Shown: piece after piece, positions 1 to 12,800 of the stretch
Numbering within the stretch: the stretch's first letter is position 1
How the letters are laid out: each line of letters begins with the position of its first letter
DNA from: Leptasterias polaris
Taxonomy: Eukaryota; Echinodermata; Asteroidea; Forcipulatida; Asteriidae
NCBI GenBank assembly: GCA_037783415.1
Contig: JAZGTN010000027.1
Location: 2,876,001-2,940,000, forward strand
Length of the DNA: 64,000 bases
Reading direction: 5' to 3'
Position numbers and translations under genes: made by a program
Notes under the pieces: model-generated
Told to the model about the DNA's origin: nothing
Database searches by the model: none
What the model saw: only the letters and a program-made list of their open reading frames with translations

Positions 1-1932
1 TAACAAAATACAGCACCTAAACTGTCGGACTCTGATTATGGTGGTATGACTGATCTCATCAGTTTACCAGTGCAGTCCTCAGTCCAGCACCATACAAACT
101 CAACACCAAATTAACTGTCAGACTCTGATTATGGTGGTATACCTGATGTAAAGCATAATCAGTTTACCAGTGCAGTCCTCAGTCCAGCACCATACTAACT
201 CAACATCAAAACTGTCAGACTCTGATTATGGTGGTATACCTGATGTAAAGCATAATCAGTTTACTAGTGCAGTCCTCAGTCCAGCACCATACTAACTCAA
301 CATCAAAACTGTCAGACTCTGATTATGGTGGTATACCTGATGTAAAGCATAATCAGTTTACCAGTGCAGTCCTCAGTCCAGCACCATACTAACTCAACAT
401 CAAAACTGTCAGACTCTGATTATGGTGGTATACCTGATGTAAAGCATAATCAGTTTACCAGTGCAGTCCTCAGTCCAGCACCATACTAACTCAACATCAA
501 AACTGTCAGACTCTGATTATGGTGGTATACCTGATGTAAAGCATAATCAGTTTACCAGTGCAGTCCTCAGTCCAGCACCATACTAACTCAACATCAAAAC
601 TGTCAGACTCTGATTATGGTGGTATACCTGATGTAAAGCATAATCAGTTTACTAGTGCAGTCCTCAGTCCAGCACCATACTAACTCAACATCAAAACTGT
701 CAGACTCTGATTATGGTGGTATACCTGATGTAAAGCATAATCAGTTTACCAGTGCAGTCCTCAGTCCAGCACCATACTAACTCAACATCAAAACTGTCAG
801 ACTCTGATTATGGTGGTATACCTGATGTAAAGCATAATCAGTTTACTAGTGCAGTCCTCAGTCCAGCACCATACTAACTCAACATCAAAACTGTCAGACT
901 CTGATTATGGTGGTATACCTGATGTAAAGCATAATCAGTTTACTAGTGCAGTCCTCAGTCCAGCACCATACTAACTCAACATCAAAACTGTCAGACTCTG
1001 ATTATGGTGGTATACCTGATGTAAAGCATAATCAGTTTACCAGTGCAGTCCTCAGTCCAGCACCATACTAACTCAACATCAAAACTGTCAGACTCTGATT
1101 ATGGTGGTATACCTGATGTAAAGCATAATCAGTTTACTAGTGCAGTCCTCAGTCCAGCACCATACTAACTCAACATCAAAACTGTCAGACTCTGATTATG
1201 GTGGTATACCTGATGTAAAGCATAATCAGTTTACCAGTGCAGTCCTCAGTCCAGCACCATACTAACTCAACATCAAAACTGTCAGACTCTGATTATGGTG
1301 GTATACCTGATGTAAAGCATAATCAGTTTACCAGTGCAGTCCTCAGTCCAGCACCATACTAACTCAACATCAAAACTGTCAGACTCTGATTATGGTGGTA
1401 TACCTGATGTAAAGCATAATCAGTTTACCAGTGCAGTCCTCAGTCCAGCACCATACTAACTCAACATCAAAACTGTCAGACTCTGATTATGGTGGTATAC
1501 CTGATGTAAAGCATAATCAGTTTACCAGTGCAGTCCTCAGTCCAGCACCATACTAACTCAACATCAAAACTGTCAGACTCTGATTATGGTGGTATACCTG
1601 ATGTAAAGCATAATCAGTTTACCAGTGCAGTCCTCAGTCCAGCACCATACTAACTCAACATCAAAACTGTCAGACTCTGATTATGGTGGTATACCTGATG
1701 TAAAGCATAATCAGTTTACCAGTGCAGTCCTCAGTCCAGCACCATACTAACTCAACATCAAAACTGTCAGACTCTGATTATGGTGGTATACCTGATGTAA
1801 AGCATAATCAGTTTACCAGTGCAGTCCTCAGTCCAGCACCATACTAACTCAACATCAAAACTGTCAGACTCTGATTATGGTGGTATACCTGATGTAAAGC
1901 ATAATCAGTTTACCAGTGCAGTCCTCAGTCCA
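1..1932. repeat. 97-bp satellite array, left block (about 20 units)
   Basis: Near-identical units recur every 97 bp; for example the string AGTCCAGCAC starts at 181, 278 and 375. The first unit and a half at the window edge is more diverged. Units differ mainly at one C/T site (TTACCAGT or TTACTAGT). Each unit carries the inverted pair CTGATTATG...CATAATCAG around a 20-bp loop, so every unit can fold into a hairpin. The array stops abruptly at the LINE insertion and resumes in the same phase after it. Confidence 0.97.
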
Positions 1933-4900
1933 CAGTAGTTGGCAGACGTCTGTCGCGGACGACAATGTCAAGTTTAGATGTATCCATCAAGGACAACTTT
2001 CTCTCCTCATCTTGTTGTCTGTTTGTTTGTGATCGTGTCTCATCCCATCATACAGCGTAGACCTCCAGCTGGAACGGTTGCTGGCCAACTGAGGCCATGA
2101 CCAGGTGGGGATTTCAAAGTCTACCAAATCCCTCTTCAAGACATCTTTGAAACGTAGTTTGGGACGTCCAACTGGTCGGCCTCCATTTTCGAGGACTCCA
2201 TAGAGTATGGAGCGGGGGATTCGGTGTGATTCCATACGGGTCACATGACCTGCCCAGCGGAGACGGATGAACTTGAGCCTTGATGACAATGGCTGAGATT
2301 TGGTTATCTTGAACAGTTCCTCATTGGGTAGTTTGTCCTTCCAGGTGACTCCCAGAATGGAACGGAGACATCTTGTGTGGAACGCACTCAGTCTGCTTTC
2401 TTGACTTCTGTATGTCGGCCAGGTTTCAGCACCGTAAAGCAGTACACTAAGCACACAGGCATCATAGATGCGGACTTTGGTGCAGATGGAAAGTTGTTTG
2501 TTATTCCATACACGCTTAGAAAGGCGCCCAAATGTAGAAGCAGCCCTTCCAAGCCGAACAGAGATTTCCGGGTCAAGAGTAGCGTTGGAGGTAATTGCAG
2601 AGCCGAGGTATGTGAACTTGTTTACTCGGTCCAGTGTAGTGTCATTGACGGTGAACTGGTGGTTGTCAAATAGCTCAGAGGACAGGGTCACAGTCTTCTT
2701 CAGGCTGATAGTTAACCCAAAGTCGGCACAGGACCGTGAGAACCCATCAAGCAGCTCCTGAAGTTGACTGGGACTGTTTGCACATAGTGCTGCATCATCA
2801 GCATAAAGTAGTTCTCTAGTGACGAAATGTTGCACTCTGGTTTTTGCTTTGAAGCGAGATACATTGAAGAAATTACCGTCATCCCTTGTAAGAAGTGATA
2901 CTCCAGTAGAGGCAGGTAGATTGATGAAGGCCCTCCGAAACATGAAGGAGAAGTATACACCAAACAGCGTCGGAGCCAATACGCACCCCTGCTTGACTCC
3001 TCTATTGATCGGAAATGTGTCAGATAGGTCGCCATCATACTGGACACAACCCTGCATCCCCTCATGAAAGGATCTTATCAGAGATAGTAGAGTTGGTGGG
3101 CAACCTGCCTTCTGAAGGACAACAAATAGAGATTGGCGATCGACAAGATCAAATGCCTTTGTTAGATCCACAAAAGCTAAGTGCAGTGGCTGTTGCTGTT
3201 CACGAGCTTTTTCCTGCAGTTGCCTCACAGAGAATATCATGTCTGTTGTTGATCGACCTGCTCTGAAGCCGCATTGAGCTTCTGGGTAGATCTCCTCCGC
3301 AAGAACTTGTAAGCGGGCAAGAATCAGCCGAGCTAGCAGTTTCCCAGTGACACTCAGGAGAGAGATACCTCTGTAATTATCACAGTCTCCTCGATCTCCT
3401 TTTCGTTTGTACAACGTTGTTATTTTTGCATTCTTGAACTCCTGAGGTACACTTTTGGCAGACCAACAAAGGGAAACAAGGTGGTGTAGTTTCTCAGCTA
3501 AGGGTTCAATGCCAGCTTTCAGAAGTTCCGCAGAAATGGCATCTGTACCAGCAGCCTTACCAAGTGGCATTCGTTTGATGGCAGCCGTCACCTCTTCTAG
3601 ATCAGGTTCTAAATCTAATTCAATCTTTGGTGGTGCATTAGGGAGAGAGGCGATTGTATCGGATGAGACCCGACTCTGCCCTGAGTAGAGTTCACTGTAG
3701 TGCTCAATCCAGCGATTCAATTTGTTGGATTTGTCTTTGATTACGGTACCATCCTTCTGTTCGAGTACTCCACTGGACTGAGTAGTTGGTCCTGTGGCCC
3801 TCTTAATTCCTGCGTACATCCCTCTGGTGTCACCGCGGTCCCTTGCAGTTTGAATATCCAGCCAGATGGAATCCCAGTACTCACGAGCACAGGCGCGAAC
3901 GGCTCTCTGGGCATCGGCTCTTGCAATACGATGGGCAGTGCGAGCCTGTCTGGTTGGTCGAGCTTTCAATCGTAGTAGAGCTTTCCTCTTTTCCTCCAGT
4001 ACAGGTTGGATGATAGGGAGTGAGGCATTGTACCAGTCAGGATTTTGTTTAACTTTTTTGCCATATGTTGCGAGTGCCGATTCATGAATGGTCTTCCTGA
4101 GGGAGCCCCAGTATACATCAGGGTCAGTTGCAGTGGGTAGGCTATCCACAGCAGAGAACAGCGAAACACAGAAGGTCGCATTGAGATGGGGCAGTGTGGT
4201 TTTGTGTATGTTGATTTTGGCTGATTGTTTCTTTTGACGATGGAAAGGCTTAGGCTGCAGTGACATTTTAGAGCAGACAAGGCTATGATCCGTGTCACAG
4301 TCTGCGCTGTGATAAGTGCGGGTGTTTTGAACTTCCTGTTTGTGACTCTGTTTCACTAAGACGAAATCAAGCTGATGCCATGATTTAGATCGTGGGTGAC
4401 ACCAGGTCTGTTTTCGGTGGGGTTTTCCAGGAAACATTGTGTTAGTAATACACAAGTTTTGCCGACAGCAGAGCTCGAGCAGTCGTTGACCATTTTCATT
4501 CATATTACCAACTCCAAACTTGCCTATGCAGTTGGGCCAGCTATTATAGTCGGAGCCCACTCGTGCATTCATGTCACCGAGTAAAACAGTTCGGGTGGTC
4601 TCAGCTGAGGTTCGGAGTAGATCTTCAAGTTGATTGTAGAAAATGTCCTTGTCAGACGCGTCATAGTTCAAAGTCGGAGCGTAAGCAGAGATAACAAGGA
4701 ACTCGCCCAGTCTGGAGTTTAGTCTGAGTGAAGATAGTCTCTCATTGGCAGCCGTTGGGGTCTGGATGCTGCCGATGTGACAGTTTCTGACAGCAAAACC
4801 AGTACCACGGGTCCGTGGCTCTCCAGCTGGTTTCCCAAACCAGAAAAAGGTGTAATTCTCTTCCTTGATGGTTCCAGTGTCTGAGAGCCTTGTCTCTTGT

Positions 4901-5891
4901 AGGGCAGCGATGTCAACATTACGCTTTAGAAGTTCCATGTCAATGGTAGCAGTTTTTCTTGGTTCAAAATTAACATTATCTAAATCAAGGTCGGGGGACA
5001 TTCCTGTGGTCATAGTCCGTACATTCCAAGTCGCGAAGATAAACTTTGTAGTTGCAGGTTGTTGAGGCACACTTGATTCCCAGGTACACCTATACTGGGA
5101 GTGTGTTGGTGTGAGTAGCACCTTATTGACCAGGGGCTGCCTGGCTTAAAGCGGGCGGTAGCTTACTATGACGTTAAATAACATCTCCCACTGTCGACTA
5201 CAATCCCTGGCGCTGAGCCCCGTAAACACCATGGGCCTATGCTTATAACCGGTAACTATCATAGTCCGGTTTGGTTCGCAGGTTAGACCTGCCCGCAGTG
5301 CACCTCTGCGGTTGATGGGTTTAGACTGTCTGGTGGTCTGATGGATGGTCTAAGCCAGGACTGTTAAATCACCTTGGATGGTCCTATCATTGATCAAGGG
5401 CTTCTCTCGTCCAGAAACTGCCTGAGTCAGAGGAAGGGCGATGCCAATACGTCTGAGGTAGATCCTGGATGCAGGGGCTGCCATAGGAGTCAGCAGTGCT
5501 GGGCTCAGATGCCTAGTGGGACCCCAGCTCCATTTGACCCAGTAGGGGGTTTGAAATCAGAGTTTTCCTTCTCCTAGGTAGGCTGCCAACCAAGGCTGCG
5601 AGCCCCACCAACCCGAGTTTGAAATCAGAGTTTCTGTCTCCTAGGTGAACTACCTTCCATGGTTAACGAGCTCCACCTGCCCGGAGCAATCTGGATTTAA
5701 GGCGCCAGAAACCCGCCTTCACACCTCTGCCCTCAGTTCAAAACAGGGATCGGCACGTGAAGCCGGGCAGTAGGAGTTTGAATTAGGAGAGGCTTTTGGA
5801 GACGCTGATCATATTGGACATTTCATGGATGAGGAGTTGCTCAATTCCACCTCACCCCACCTCACCGCCCCGATCATCCTAAGACCTTTAA
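1933..5891 (-). mobile_element. Nearly complete RTE-like non-LTR retrotransposon inserted in the satellite
   Basis: This 3.96-kb unit interrupts the satellite. The 11-bp string TCCTCAGTCCA occurs just left (1922-1932) and just right (5892-5902), a target-site duplication that fixes both ends. On the minus strand the order is a leader of about 770 bp (5891-5122), one long ORF with AP-endonuclease and reverse transcriptase, and a 3' tail of only about 50 bp with no poly(A). A single endonuclease-RT ORF with a very short 3' UTR fits the RTE group; a related clade is possible. The duplication and open ORF indicate a fairly recent insertion. Confidence 0.9.
1987..5121 (-). CDS. LINE endonuclease/reverse transcriptase polyprotein
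   Basis: The reading frame is open for about 1044 codons. The N-terminal part (residues about 26-290) is an AP-endonuclease-like domain: motifs ATWNVRT, LQETRLS, LLGDMNARVG and DHSLV in order. The reverse transcriptase (about 510-800) shows GKAAGTDAISAELLK, FVDLTKAFD, GVKQGCVLAPTLF and the catalytic box YADD. The C-terminal RWAGHVTRM and GRPVGRPKLRFKD region is typical of this LINE group. No ATG lies between the upstream in-frame stop (about 30 bp before 5121) and the endonuclease motif. The first ATG is at 5011-5013, after WNVRT, so initiation is non-AUG, comes from a spliced leader, or has been lost. There is no internal stop or frameshift in the domains. Confidence 0.88.
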   Translation of the reverse strand: MLLTPTHSQYRCTWESSVPQQPATTKFIFATWNVRTMTTGMSPDLDLDNVNFEPRKTATIDMELLKRNVDIAALQETRLSDTGTIKEENYTFFWFGKPAGEPRTRGTGFAVRNCHIGSIQTPTAANERLSSLRLNSRLGEFLVISAYAPTLNYDASDKDIFYNQLEDLLRTSAETTRTVLLGDMNARVGSDYNSWPNCIGKFGVGNMNENGQRLLELCCRQNLCITNTMFPGKPHRKQTWCHPRSKSWHQLDFVLVKQSHKQEVQNTRTYHSADCDTDHSLVCSKMSLQPKPFHRQKKQSAKINIHKTTLPHLNATFCVSLFSAVDSLPTATDPDVYWGSLRKTIHESALATYGKKVKQNPDWYNASLPIIQPVLEEKRKALLRLKARPTRQARTAHRIARADAQRAVRACAREYWDSIWLDIQTARDRGDTRGMYAGIKRATGPTTQSSGVLEQKDGTVIKDKSNKLNRWIEHYSELYSGQSRVSSDTIASLPNAPPKIELDLEPDLEEVTAAIKRMPLGKAAGTDAISAELLKAGIEPLAEKLHHLVSLCWSAKSVPQEFKNAKITTLYKRKGDRGDCDNYRGISLLSVTGKLLARLILARLQVLAEEIYPEAQCGFRAGRSTTDMIFSVRQLQEKAREQQQPLHLAFVDLTKAFDLVDRQSLFVVLQKAGCPPTLLSLIRSFHEGMQGCVQYDGDLSDTFPINRGVKQGCVLAPTLFGVYFSFMFRRAFINLPASTGVSLLTRDDGNFFNVSRFKAKTRVQHFVTRELLYADDAALCANSPSQLQELLDGFSRSCADFGLTISLKKTVTLSSELFDNHQFTVNDTTLDRVNKFTYLGSAITSNATLDPEISVRLGRAASTFGRLSKRVWNNKQLSICTKVRIYDACVLSVLLYGAETWPTYRSQESRLSAFHTRCLRSILGVTWKDKLPNEELFKITKSQPLSSRLKFIRLRWAGHVTRMESHRIPRSILYGVLENGGRPVGRPKLRFKDVLKRDLVDFEIPTWSWPQLASNRSSWRSTLYDGMRHDHKQTDNKMRRESCP

Positions 5892-6678
5892 TCCTCAGTC
5901 CAGCACCATACTAACTCAACATCAAAACTGTCAGACTCTGATTATGGTGGTATACCTGATGTAAAGCATAATCAGTTTACCAGTGCAGTCCTCAGTCCAG
6001 CACCATACTAACTCAACATCAAAACTGTCAGACTCTGATTATGGTGGTATACCTGATGTAAAGCATAATCAGTTTACCAGTGCAGTCCTCAGTCCAGCAC
6101 CATACTAACTCAACATCAAAACTGTCAGACTCTGATTATGGTGGTATACCTGATGTAAAGCATAATCAGTTTACCAGTGCAGTCCTCAGTCCAGCACCAT
6201 ACTAACTCAACATCAAAACTGTCAGACTCTGATTATGGTGGTATACCTGATGTAAAGCATAATCAGTTTACCAGTGCAGTCCTCAGTCCAGCACCATACT
6301 AACTCAACATCAAAACTGTCAGACTCTGATTATGGTGGTATACCTGATGTAAAGCATAATCAGTTTACCAGTGCAGTCCTCAGTCCAGCACCATACTAAC
6401 TCAACATCAAAACTGTCAGACTCTGATTATGGTGGTATACCTGATGTAAAGCATAATCAGTTTACTAGTGCAGTCCTCAGTCCAGCACCATACTAACTCA
6501 ACATCAAAACTGTCAGACTCTGATTATGGTGGTATACCTGATGTAAAGCATAATCAGTTTACCAGTGCAGTCCTCAGTCCAGCACCATACTAACTCAACA
6601 TCAAAACTGTCAGACTCTGATTATGGTGGTATACCTGATGTAAAGCATAATCAGTTTACCAGTGCAGTCCTCAGTCCA
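5892..6678. repeat. 97-bp satellite array, right block (about 8 units)
   Basis: This continues the left array after the LINE, beginning with the duplicated target TCCTCAGTCCA. All units but one carry the C variant (TTACCAGT); the unit near 6463 has TTACTAGT. The array ends at 6678, 158 bp before the first visible VWA-gene exon, so it is probably in an intron of that gene. Confidence 0.96.
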
Positions 6679-6836
6679 TCATTTCAAACAAAACATGAAG
6701 GATTAATGTGAAATAACAGTTAAATGTGTTAAATGAACATACTGGAATATTATTGGGATGGTTTGAAACTTTCCACATAAGTACGCAAGGTCTATATCGA
6801 GGCATCATTGAAGTGAACTTCATATTTTGATCTTAG

Positions 6837-9800
6837 ATTCCTAAGGAGAAGAGTGTGGACTACCTCCTTGCTGCAGCTCAAGAGAAGGCCTTATCGGACA
6901 AGGCTGGTGGAGATGGCGTGGCAGCGTGTACAGGCACAACAGTGTACTGCATTGATATTAGCGGCTCCATGGCATCGACCACACAGATCTCAGACCTGCA
7001 ATGTAAGTACATGCAAGTTATTTATTTGATAGCCATTAGTGCTTGAATTTCAAGAAAATGTCCACTAGGCAACAGCTCTTGTCACCTATATACAGTTCAT
7101 TCCCATCCAATCAACATGTCAACATTTCATCAAGTAAGTAGTCAAGTGAAAAGATTTGTACTAGGCATTTGGTTGGCGCTATTAAATATTGTATCAAAGC
7201 GCATTTATTATAAACCCTTCCCAGATAATGTCACAATTTTATCGATCGTCATACTGGAGTACTTACGCGCGCATGTCGTGCATGCATCTTACCATGAACT
7301 GCTTGAGCATGTGCTACGAAACACAACACTGGATGGCCCTTTGTGTATGTATTGTGTGTAAGACTCCAGTATATGGCAGACCTCCCGCATTGCTGTTGAA
7401 GTGTGACTGCTGTTGAAGTGTGACGGCAGTTAGAATGGTCTATTACTACCTCTGTTCATTGGGCCTTCATCTCAACTCCTGTGGAGTATGCAGCAGCGGC
7501 AGCCAAATTGGGCATAGGTTGCTAAACAATTACATCTACAATCTCTACCCTGGCAGGAACCCATTACTCCCGAGTGATGAGAAGCAGTTATGTTTAAGTG
7601 TCTTGCCCAAGGACACAAGTGCCATGACTGAGATTCAAACCCACACCTTGATAATTACTAAGCCAACATAACTTGAAATTGATGGTCTACATCACTCAGC
7701 CATGACACGCTACTCTATGAAAAAATGATTTTGTTCTGTAGGGGATTTTGTGGACTTTTATCATTATGGTAGTATTTCGAATGAGAAAAAAATCCTTGGC
7801 AAAATTGTTTCAGCAGGTATCAAGTTTTTTAAAGTATGCTTTGAGGTAAAGTTTGATTTATTTTGAGTATTATATAATTAAGCTGCCCAGATACACAGTA
7901 AATTATTCAATTGCAGCTGGCCTTATTTGTTTCTTGTAATGTAGATGAAGAGGGTAACCTTTGTAGAGATGTTGAAAACAATGTTCTAGATGTGGAGTTG
8001 AATTCAAGGTTAGGATTTAACTGGATCGAAAATATGGATTTGTTTGTATATTGTTATTTTCAGCGGAATGGATGGCAGTACAGGGACAAGGCAGAAGGGG
8101 GCCTCAATATGTGACCAGATTGGAATGCATGAAAATGGCAGTCAAAAGGTAGGATTCATATTTAAAATGTTGAATTTTATTATCGTTTAAGATTTGAGAT
8201 ATTGGAATGGATTGCCTAGATCCTGTTTGGATCAATGAATATAATTGTGTTGATGACGTCAGGTTGTTCAATTTCTAGGTTTCACAATTCTAGGTTAGCA
8301 TTGTTTAGTATTAATTTACCTATGGTTGGAATTCAAGTAACCGTTGTGTGTTAAATGGAATGCATACAGCTTAAAAAATCATAATTTATATGCCAGGCAA
8401 CAAGCATACTTAAATGTATTTGTAGTTCAAAATCTGTTGTAGTTCAAAATTTGTAGTTCAAAATCTGTTGTAGTTCAAAATTACTGCACGGATTATGCTG
8501 TCAGACACACGTTTTCAAGCTGTGAATGCATGTGTCAGACCTTTGAAGTTGCTTTTCTTATGGTAATAACGGTTGCATTTTTTTTCCTGGACAATCACAG
8601 ACAGTTGGAGCGATATGAATTGGAGAACCCTGAAAAGAAGGTCATGTTGGTGACCTTCACCCACGAGGTCAAAGTTTACGGTGACTGCTCCGAGCATCCT
8701 GTCACCATCACTGGGCAGAAACTCAACAACACCCAAGTCCTCATAGATGAAGGAAAGGAAATAGCGGCGAGACTCAACATGCAGCCACTCAGTGTGTCCT
8801 GCAAGTAAGTTGTAGGCTTTTGTCATGTACGCATAGATTATGTAAGATAGTTTAATTGCTGTGTATCTGTCCTGAAGGGTGTGGAGTTTGAAACTCGCAT
8901 TCATTCTGGGTGCAATTTGAAATTCATGACCTGCCATATTCAAGAGCAGCTATCTTCGTTGAGTGCGCTCAGTAGTCTTCCAGTTCAAAGGTAGGGTCAC
9001 AGATTGGTAAATACTCCAAAAATTAACAACCATAAAAACTTACTTGGTGAGTTAAGCTCCGACTTCTTTTAATAGTATACACTTTTTGAGAAAGGATTTC
9101 CTTCGAAGTATTGTAGTTTGGATCATTTTTAACCCAAAAACGTTTGAACCTGAGAAACGATGCTGGTGTCCATTGGCGAATGCTGCAGCAAGAGATGCTG
9201 TTGGTACCCGATGTCACCTCGCTAAAAGTGGATGGATCTTTCTTGTAAAAATACTGTGATAATTTGTGGCTGTTTTATTAGCAAGTAGATACTGTATTCA
9301 GCTGAAACTTTCACTTGTGACTTTTATTGTATCTTTCTTTGTAATTTTGCCGAAAAATAAGCATAACATTGACAAAATCCAATCTATTACCCTACCTTTA
9401 TGTCATCAGGGGTGGATTTCACAAAGCACTAAGATTCATCTTATGATGAGTTATCAGTATTACCATAGTGACTTGTATTTTGACATCACTCTTTGCTAAG
9501 CAACTACGATGGCTTTGCACTTAAGATCAATCTTAACTCTTTGTGAAATCGAGCCCTGCTCTAAGAATGCAGAAATTTGTGGGTAATTAGAATGGCACTC
9601 AACATTGTTATGTATTTGATCATGTCCAATTGTGTATCTTATGTAATATTCCACCCATGACCTCTTTTTATATGTCTTGAATTACCAGTCCTCTGAAAGA
9701 ACAAGTCTCGGGGCTCTGCGAGGCTGGCTCTACAGCCCTTGGACCAGGCCTAGCGGTCTGTCTGGGCCTTCTGGCCAAGCAGCCTGGTTCCGAAATCATT

Positions 9801-12800
9801 CTCTGCACTGATGGCATGCCCAATCAAGGAGTTGGTTCTCTACAGGGTCGACATAATGATACGGATTTCTATGACGAGGTGAGTTTGGAAAGTTCTTAGT
9901 TGACCCAAAATGAATTTACAACCGTTGATGGCTCGGAGGCTCAGGAGACTAAATGAGGGGCTGGTGAGCACAGTGCACTTACCAATACGACATCAACCCT
10001 CAACCACCCTAAAACATTCTCCCAAAAACTGTGGAAGTTAAGGATATAAGTAAAACGCATCAAAACCAACTGTTCATAGTATAGAAAGCAATTGTGCATT
10101 AATTTGAGTAGTCAAAATATTTGGCACTGAGTTACATTGTTTTCTTTAATGTTGGGGTAATTTTAACATGATTCAGGATAATAAGATGTTGCATTTTGAA
10201 ATTCTTAATTTTTGAGAATACAGCGGGTTGTCAGAAGTTCGGAACAAATTTCATGGCACTGATCATAACCACAGAGCTCTGCATTTGCTTCCCACCAAAT
10301 TTTATGCCAGACAGAGTGCCATGTGAGCATAGAATTCCCCGGTAAATAGTGACTTGCCATGTGAGCATAGAATTCCCGGTAAATAGTGACCTAAAACTGA
10401 ATCCTGATTATTCCTCAGGCTGGCCGTATCGCAGAGGAGCAGCAGACAACAATCTCAATCATAGGCATTAAGACAGACGACCATTGTGCCTTTGAGCAAG
10501 TCAGTAGGTGTGTCTCCATCTCCTCAGGCACAGTCAATATCCTGAACCCTCAAGAGCTAACCAGGCAGATACGTAACCTTGGCCAAGCAAAGGTCGTTGC
10601 AACCAACGTTGAGGTCACCCTCATGCTTCACCCGACCCTGCAGTTTGACCCGGAAACTGAAGGCACAGAGGTGAGATTTTTTATGAAAAGGGGGTTGACT
10701 AAATTTACAACATGGCAAGGAATTCTAAACTAAATTGTTCCAAGTGTTATTATAGAACCAAACTCTGTGGACGATTGCATAGAAAAGCACTTTCGTTTGA
10801 GCACCCTTTGAACAAAAAAACTAAAATGTTGCTGGAAATCCATGTGTCTGTGGTGTGTTAAGCATTAGGGCATTAGATTTATCTTAAAGAAATAAATACA
10901 CTCAATTGAACGATTGAACGGATGACATGCAATTATAGAAACATGAGTTGCTGCCCCAAGAAGTACCGTGTAGATTAAAAATGCACTCTGTGGTTGGATT
11001 CATAGGCTGCAAAGAAGAGCAAGATTGTCAAGAAATTTGGCAACATCCAGCAGTCAACGGACTTGACTTTCAGCTTCCAGCTACGACCCGAGAACAGCGA
11101 CCAGGATTTACAGAAGTTACCATTCCAGGTAAATCTTTGTCTCTTTGTATCAGTTTTTCTCTGTTTGATAAACTAAGAGAGATTTTGAATTTTTGCTAAA
11201 CGCAGACTGACCCAGATTTCTGAGATTTATCGCAATAAAATGCTTATGCTTCATTTGATTGCATGTGGTACCCTACACCTACTCCAAACATTTGGGTGTT
11301 GAGTTACTGTAGAGTGGAGTATTTTGATAAATTCAGTACTGTACCTCCAAACAACCCAGTGTTGTCAGTTAAAAGGTGATTTCATTGAGTTACCACAGAA
11401 CGAAATACTTTGACTGATTTTGGATAGTACCTAACAAGACATCAAGGGAATAAATCGTGCAAGTCTCTGAATTTTCAAAACCTTTTGGGAACCCTGAGGT
11501 CCCAAGTACTTTGCTTAAACGTGCAAAAGAAACAGGTCCAAATGTTCAAATACCAGTAACATTTACACAGTTTGTGTGGCGCGATACAGCGTAGATTCAG
11601 ACTGAGACATTAAAAAAACAAATTACGTGACATTTGGTGTTTTTTTTAAAACTATCTTTAAAAATTATTGTCTATGATTCTACATCAAACTTACATCAAA
11701 CTTACATCAATGGTAAACCAATATGCTCCTTCAATACTAGGTCCAGATCAAGTACACAAAGATGGATGGGCGTCGCTTCCTTCGCATCATCACTGAGGAA
11801 CGGGAGGCAACCACTGATAGGCAGCAAATGGAAGAGGTACAAACTCATGGAATTCAAAACCCTGATTAGATTAACAATTTGCTAAATCACTTGGTAAAAG
11901 AAAAATGCACTAAAAATCTTTTTTTGTGCCGGCGTTTTGGGGCCGATCGGTCTAGAGCATTGCACGAAAGTTCCAATAGTGGAATCTTTTGAATGTGGGT
12001 TCAAATCCTGGTCATGACACTTGTGTCCTTGGACGAGACACCAATAATTTCTTCCCATGTGGCTTAGGTGGCTAGTTCGTAAAGCACTTGCCTCTCACCA
12101 CAGTGGCCCCTGTTTGATTCCCGGCTAGGGCCAATGTCAGTAGAGTTGTGCATTGGTTCCCTCCTGTGCCACAAGGGTATTTCTCCCGCCGAAAAAAATC
12201 TCTCCCTGTGCTACTTGGTCATGTATGGGTTGATGTGGCTTTCTGCCAAAAAGTACCCTTACATGACTGGGGCTCTGACCACGTTTTAGCCGCGTCCTTC
12301 GCAAACTCCACTTCTAAACTGCGAGTAAGGACGATAAGCCTCCCAATGACCCAGAAGTACAAGGGTAGGATAGTGCACCCATTTGGGTGCCTGTGTTGAA
12401 TACCCCAAAGGAGTTGAGATGGTTACAGAATTGCTTAGGCCCATTAAACTTGGGTAGAGGTGCAATGACACGATGGGTTTACAAACACCTTAAAAATGTG
12501 CATACTTATATTGTTATTGTTATTATTATTATTATTGATATTGATATTGTTATTATTATTTTAATATTGCTAACAGGCTGCAAAACCAAAGACCAGCTTA
12601 TCTGATGAATGTAAAGAAAATTATAACACAAACCGTATTCTTATGCAGTGTTTCATATGTTTAAAGATTTCCAGTTGATGTTTTTTTGCCTCTGTTTGTA
12701 GACTATGAATGCCGCAGTGACGTCAGTCGCAGCTATGCGTCAAGCGGGAGCTCTGGCTCAACGAAATCAAATTAAAGAGGCCAGGCTTCATTTGTAAGTA

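Noticed and set aside
8515..8943. 142-codon minus-strand ORF
   Set aside because: It is the antisense shadow of the VWA-gene exon at 8601-8804.
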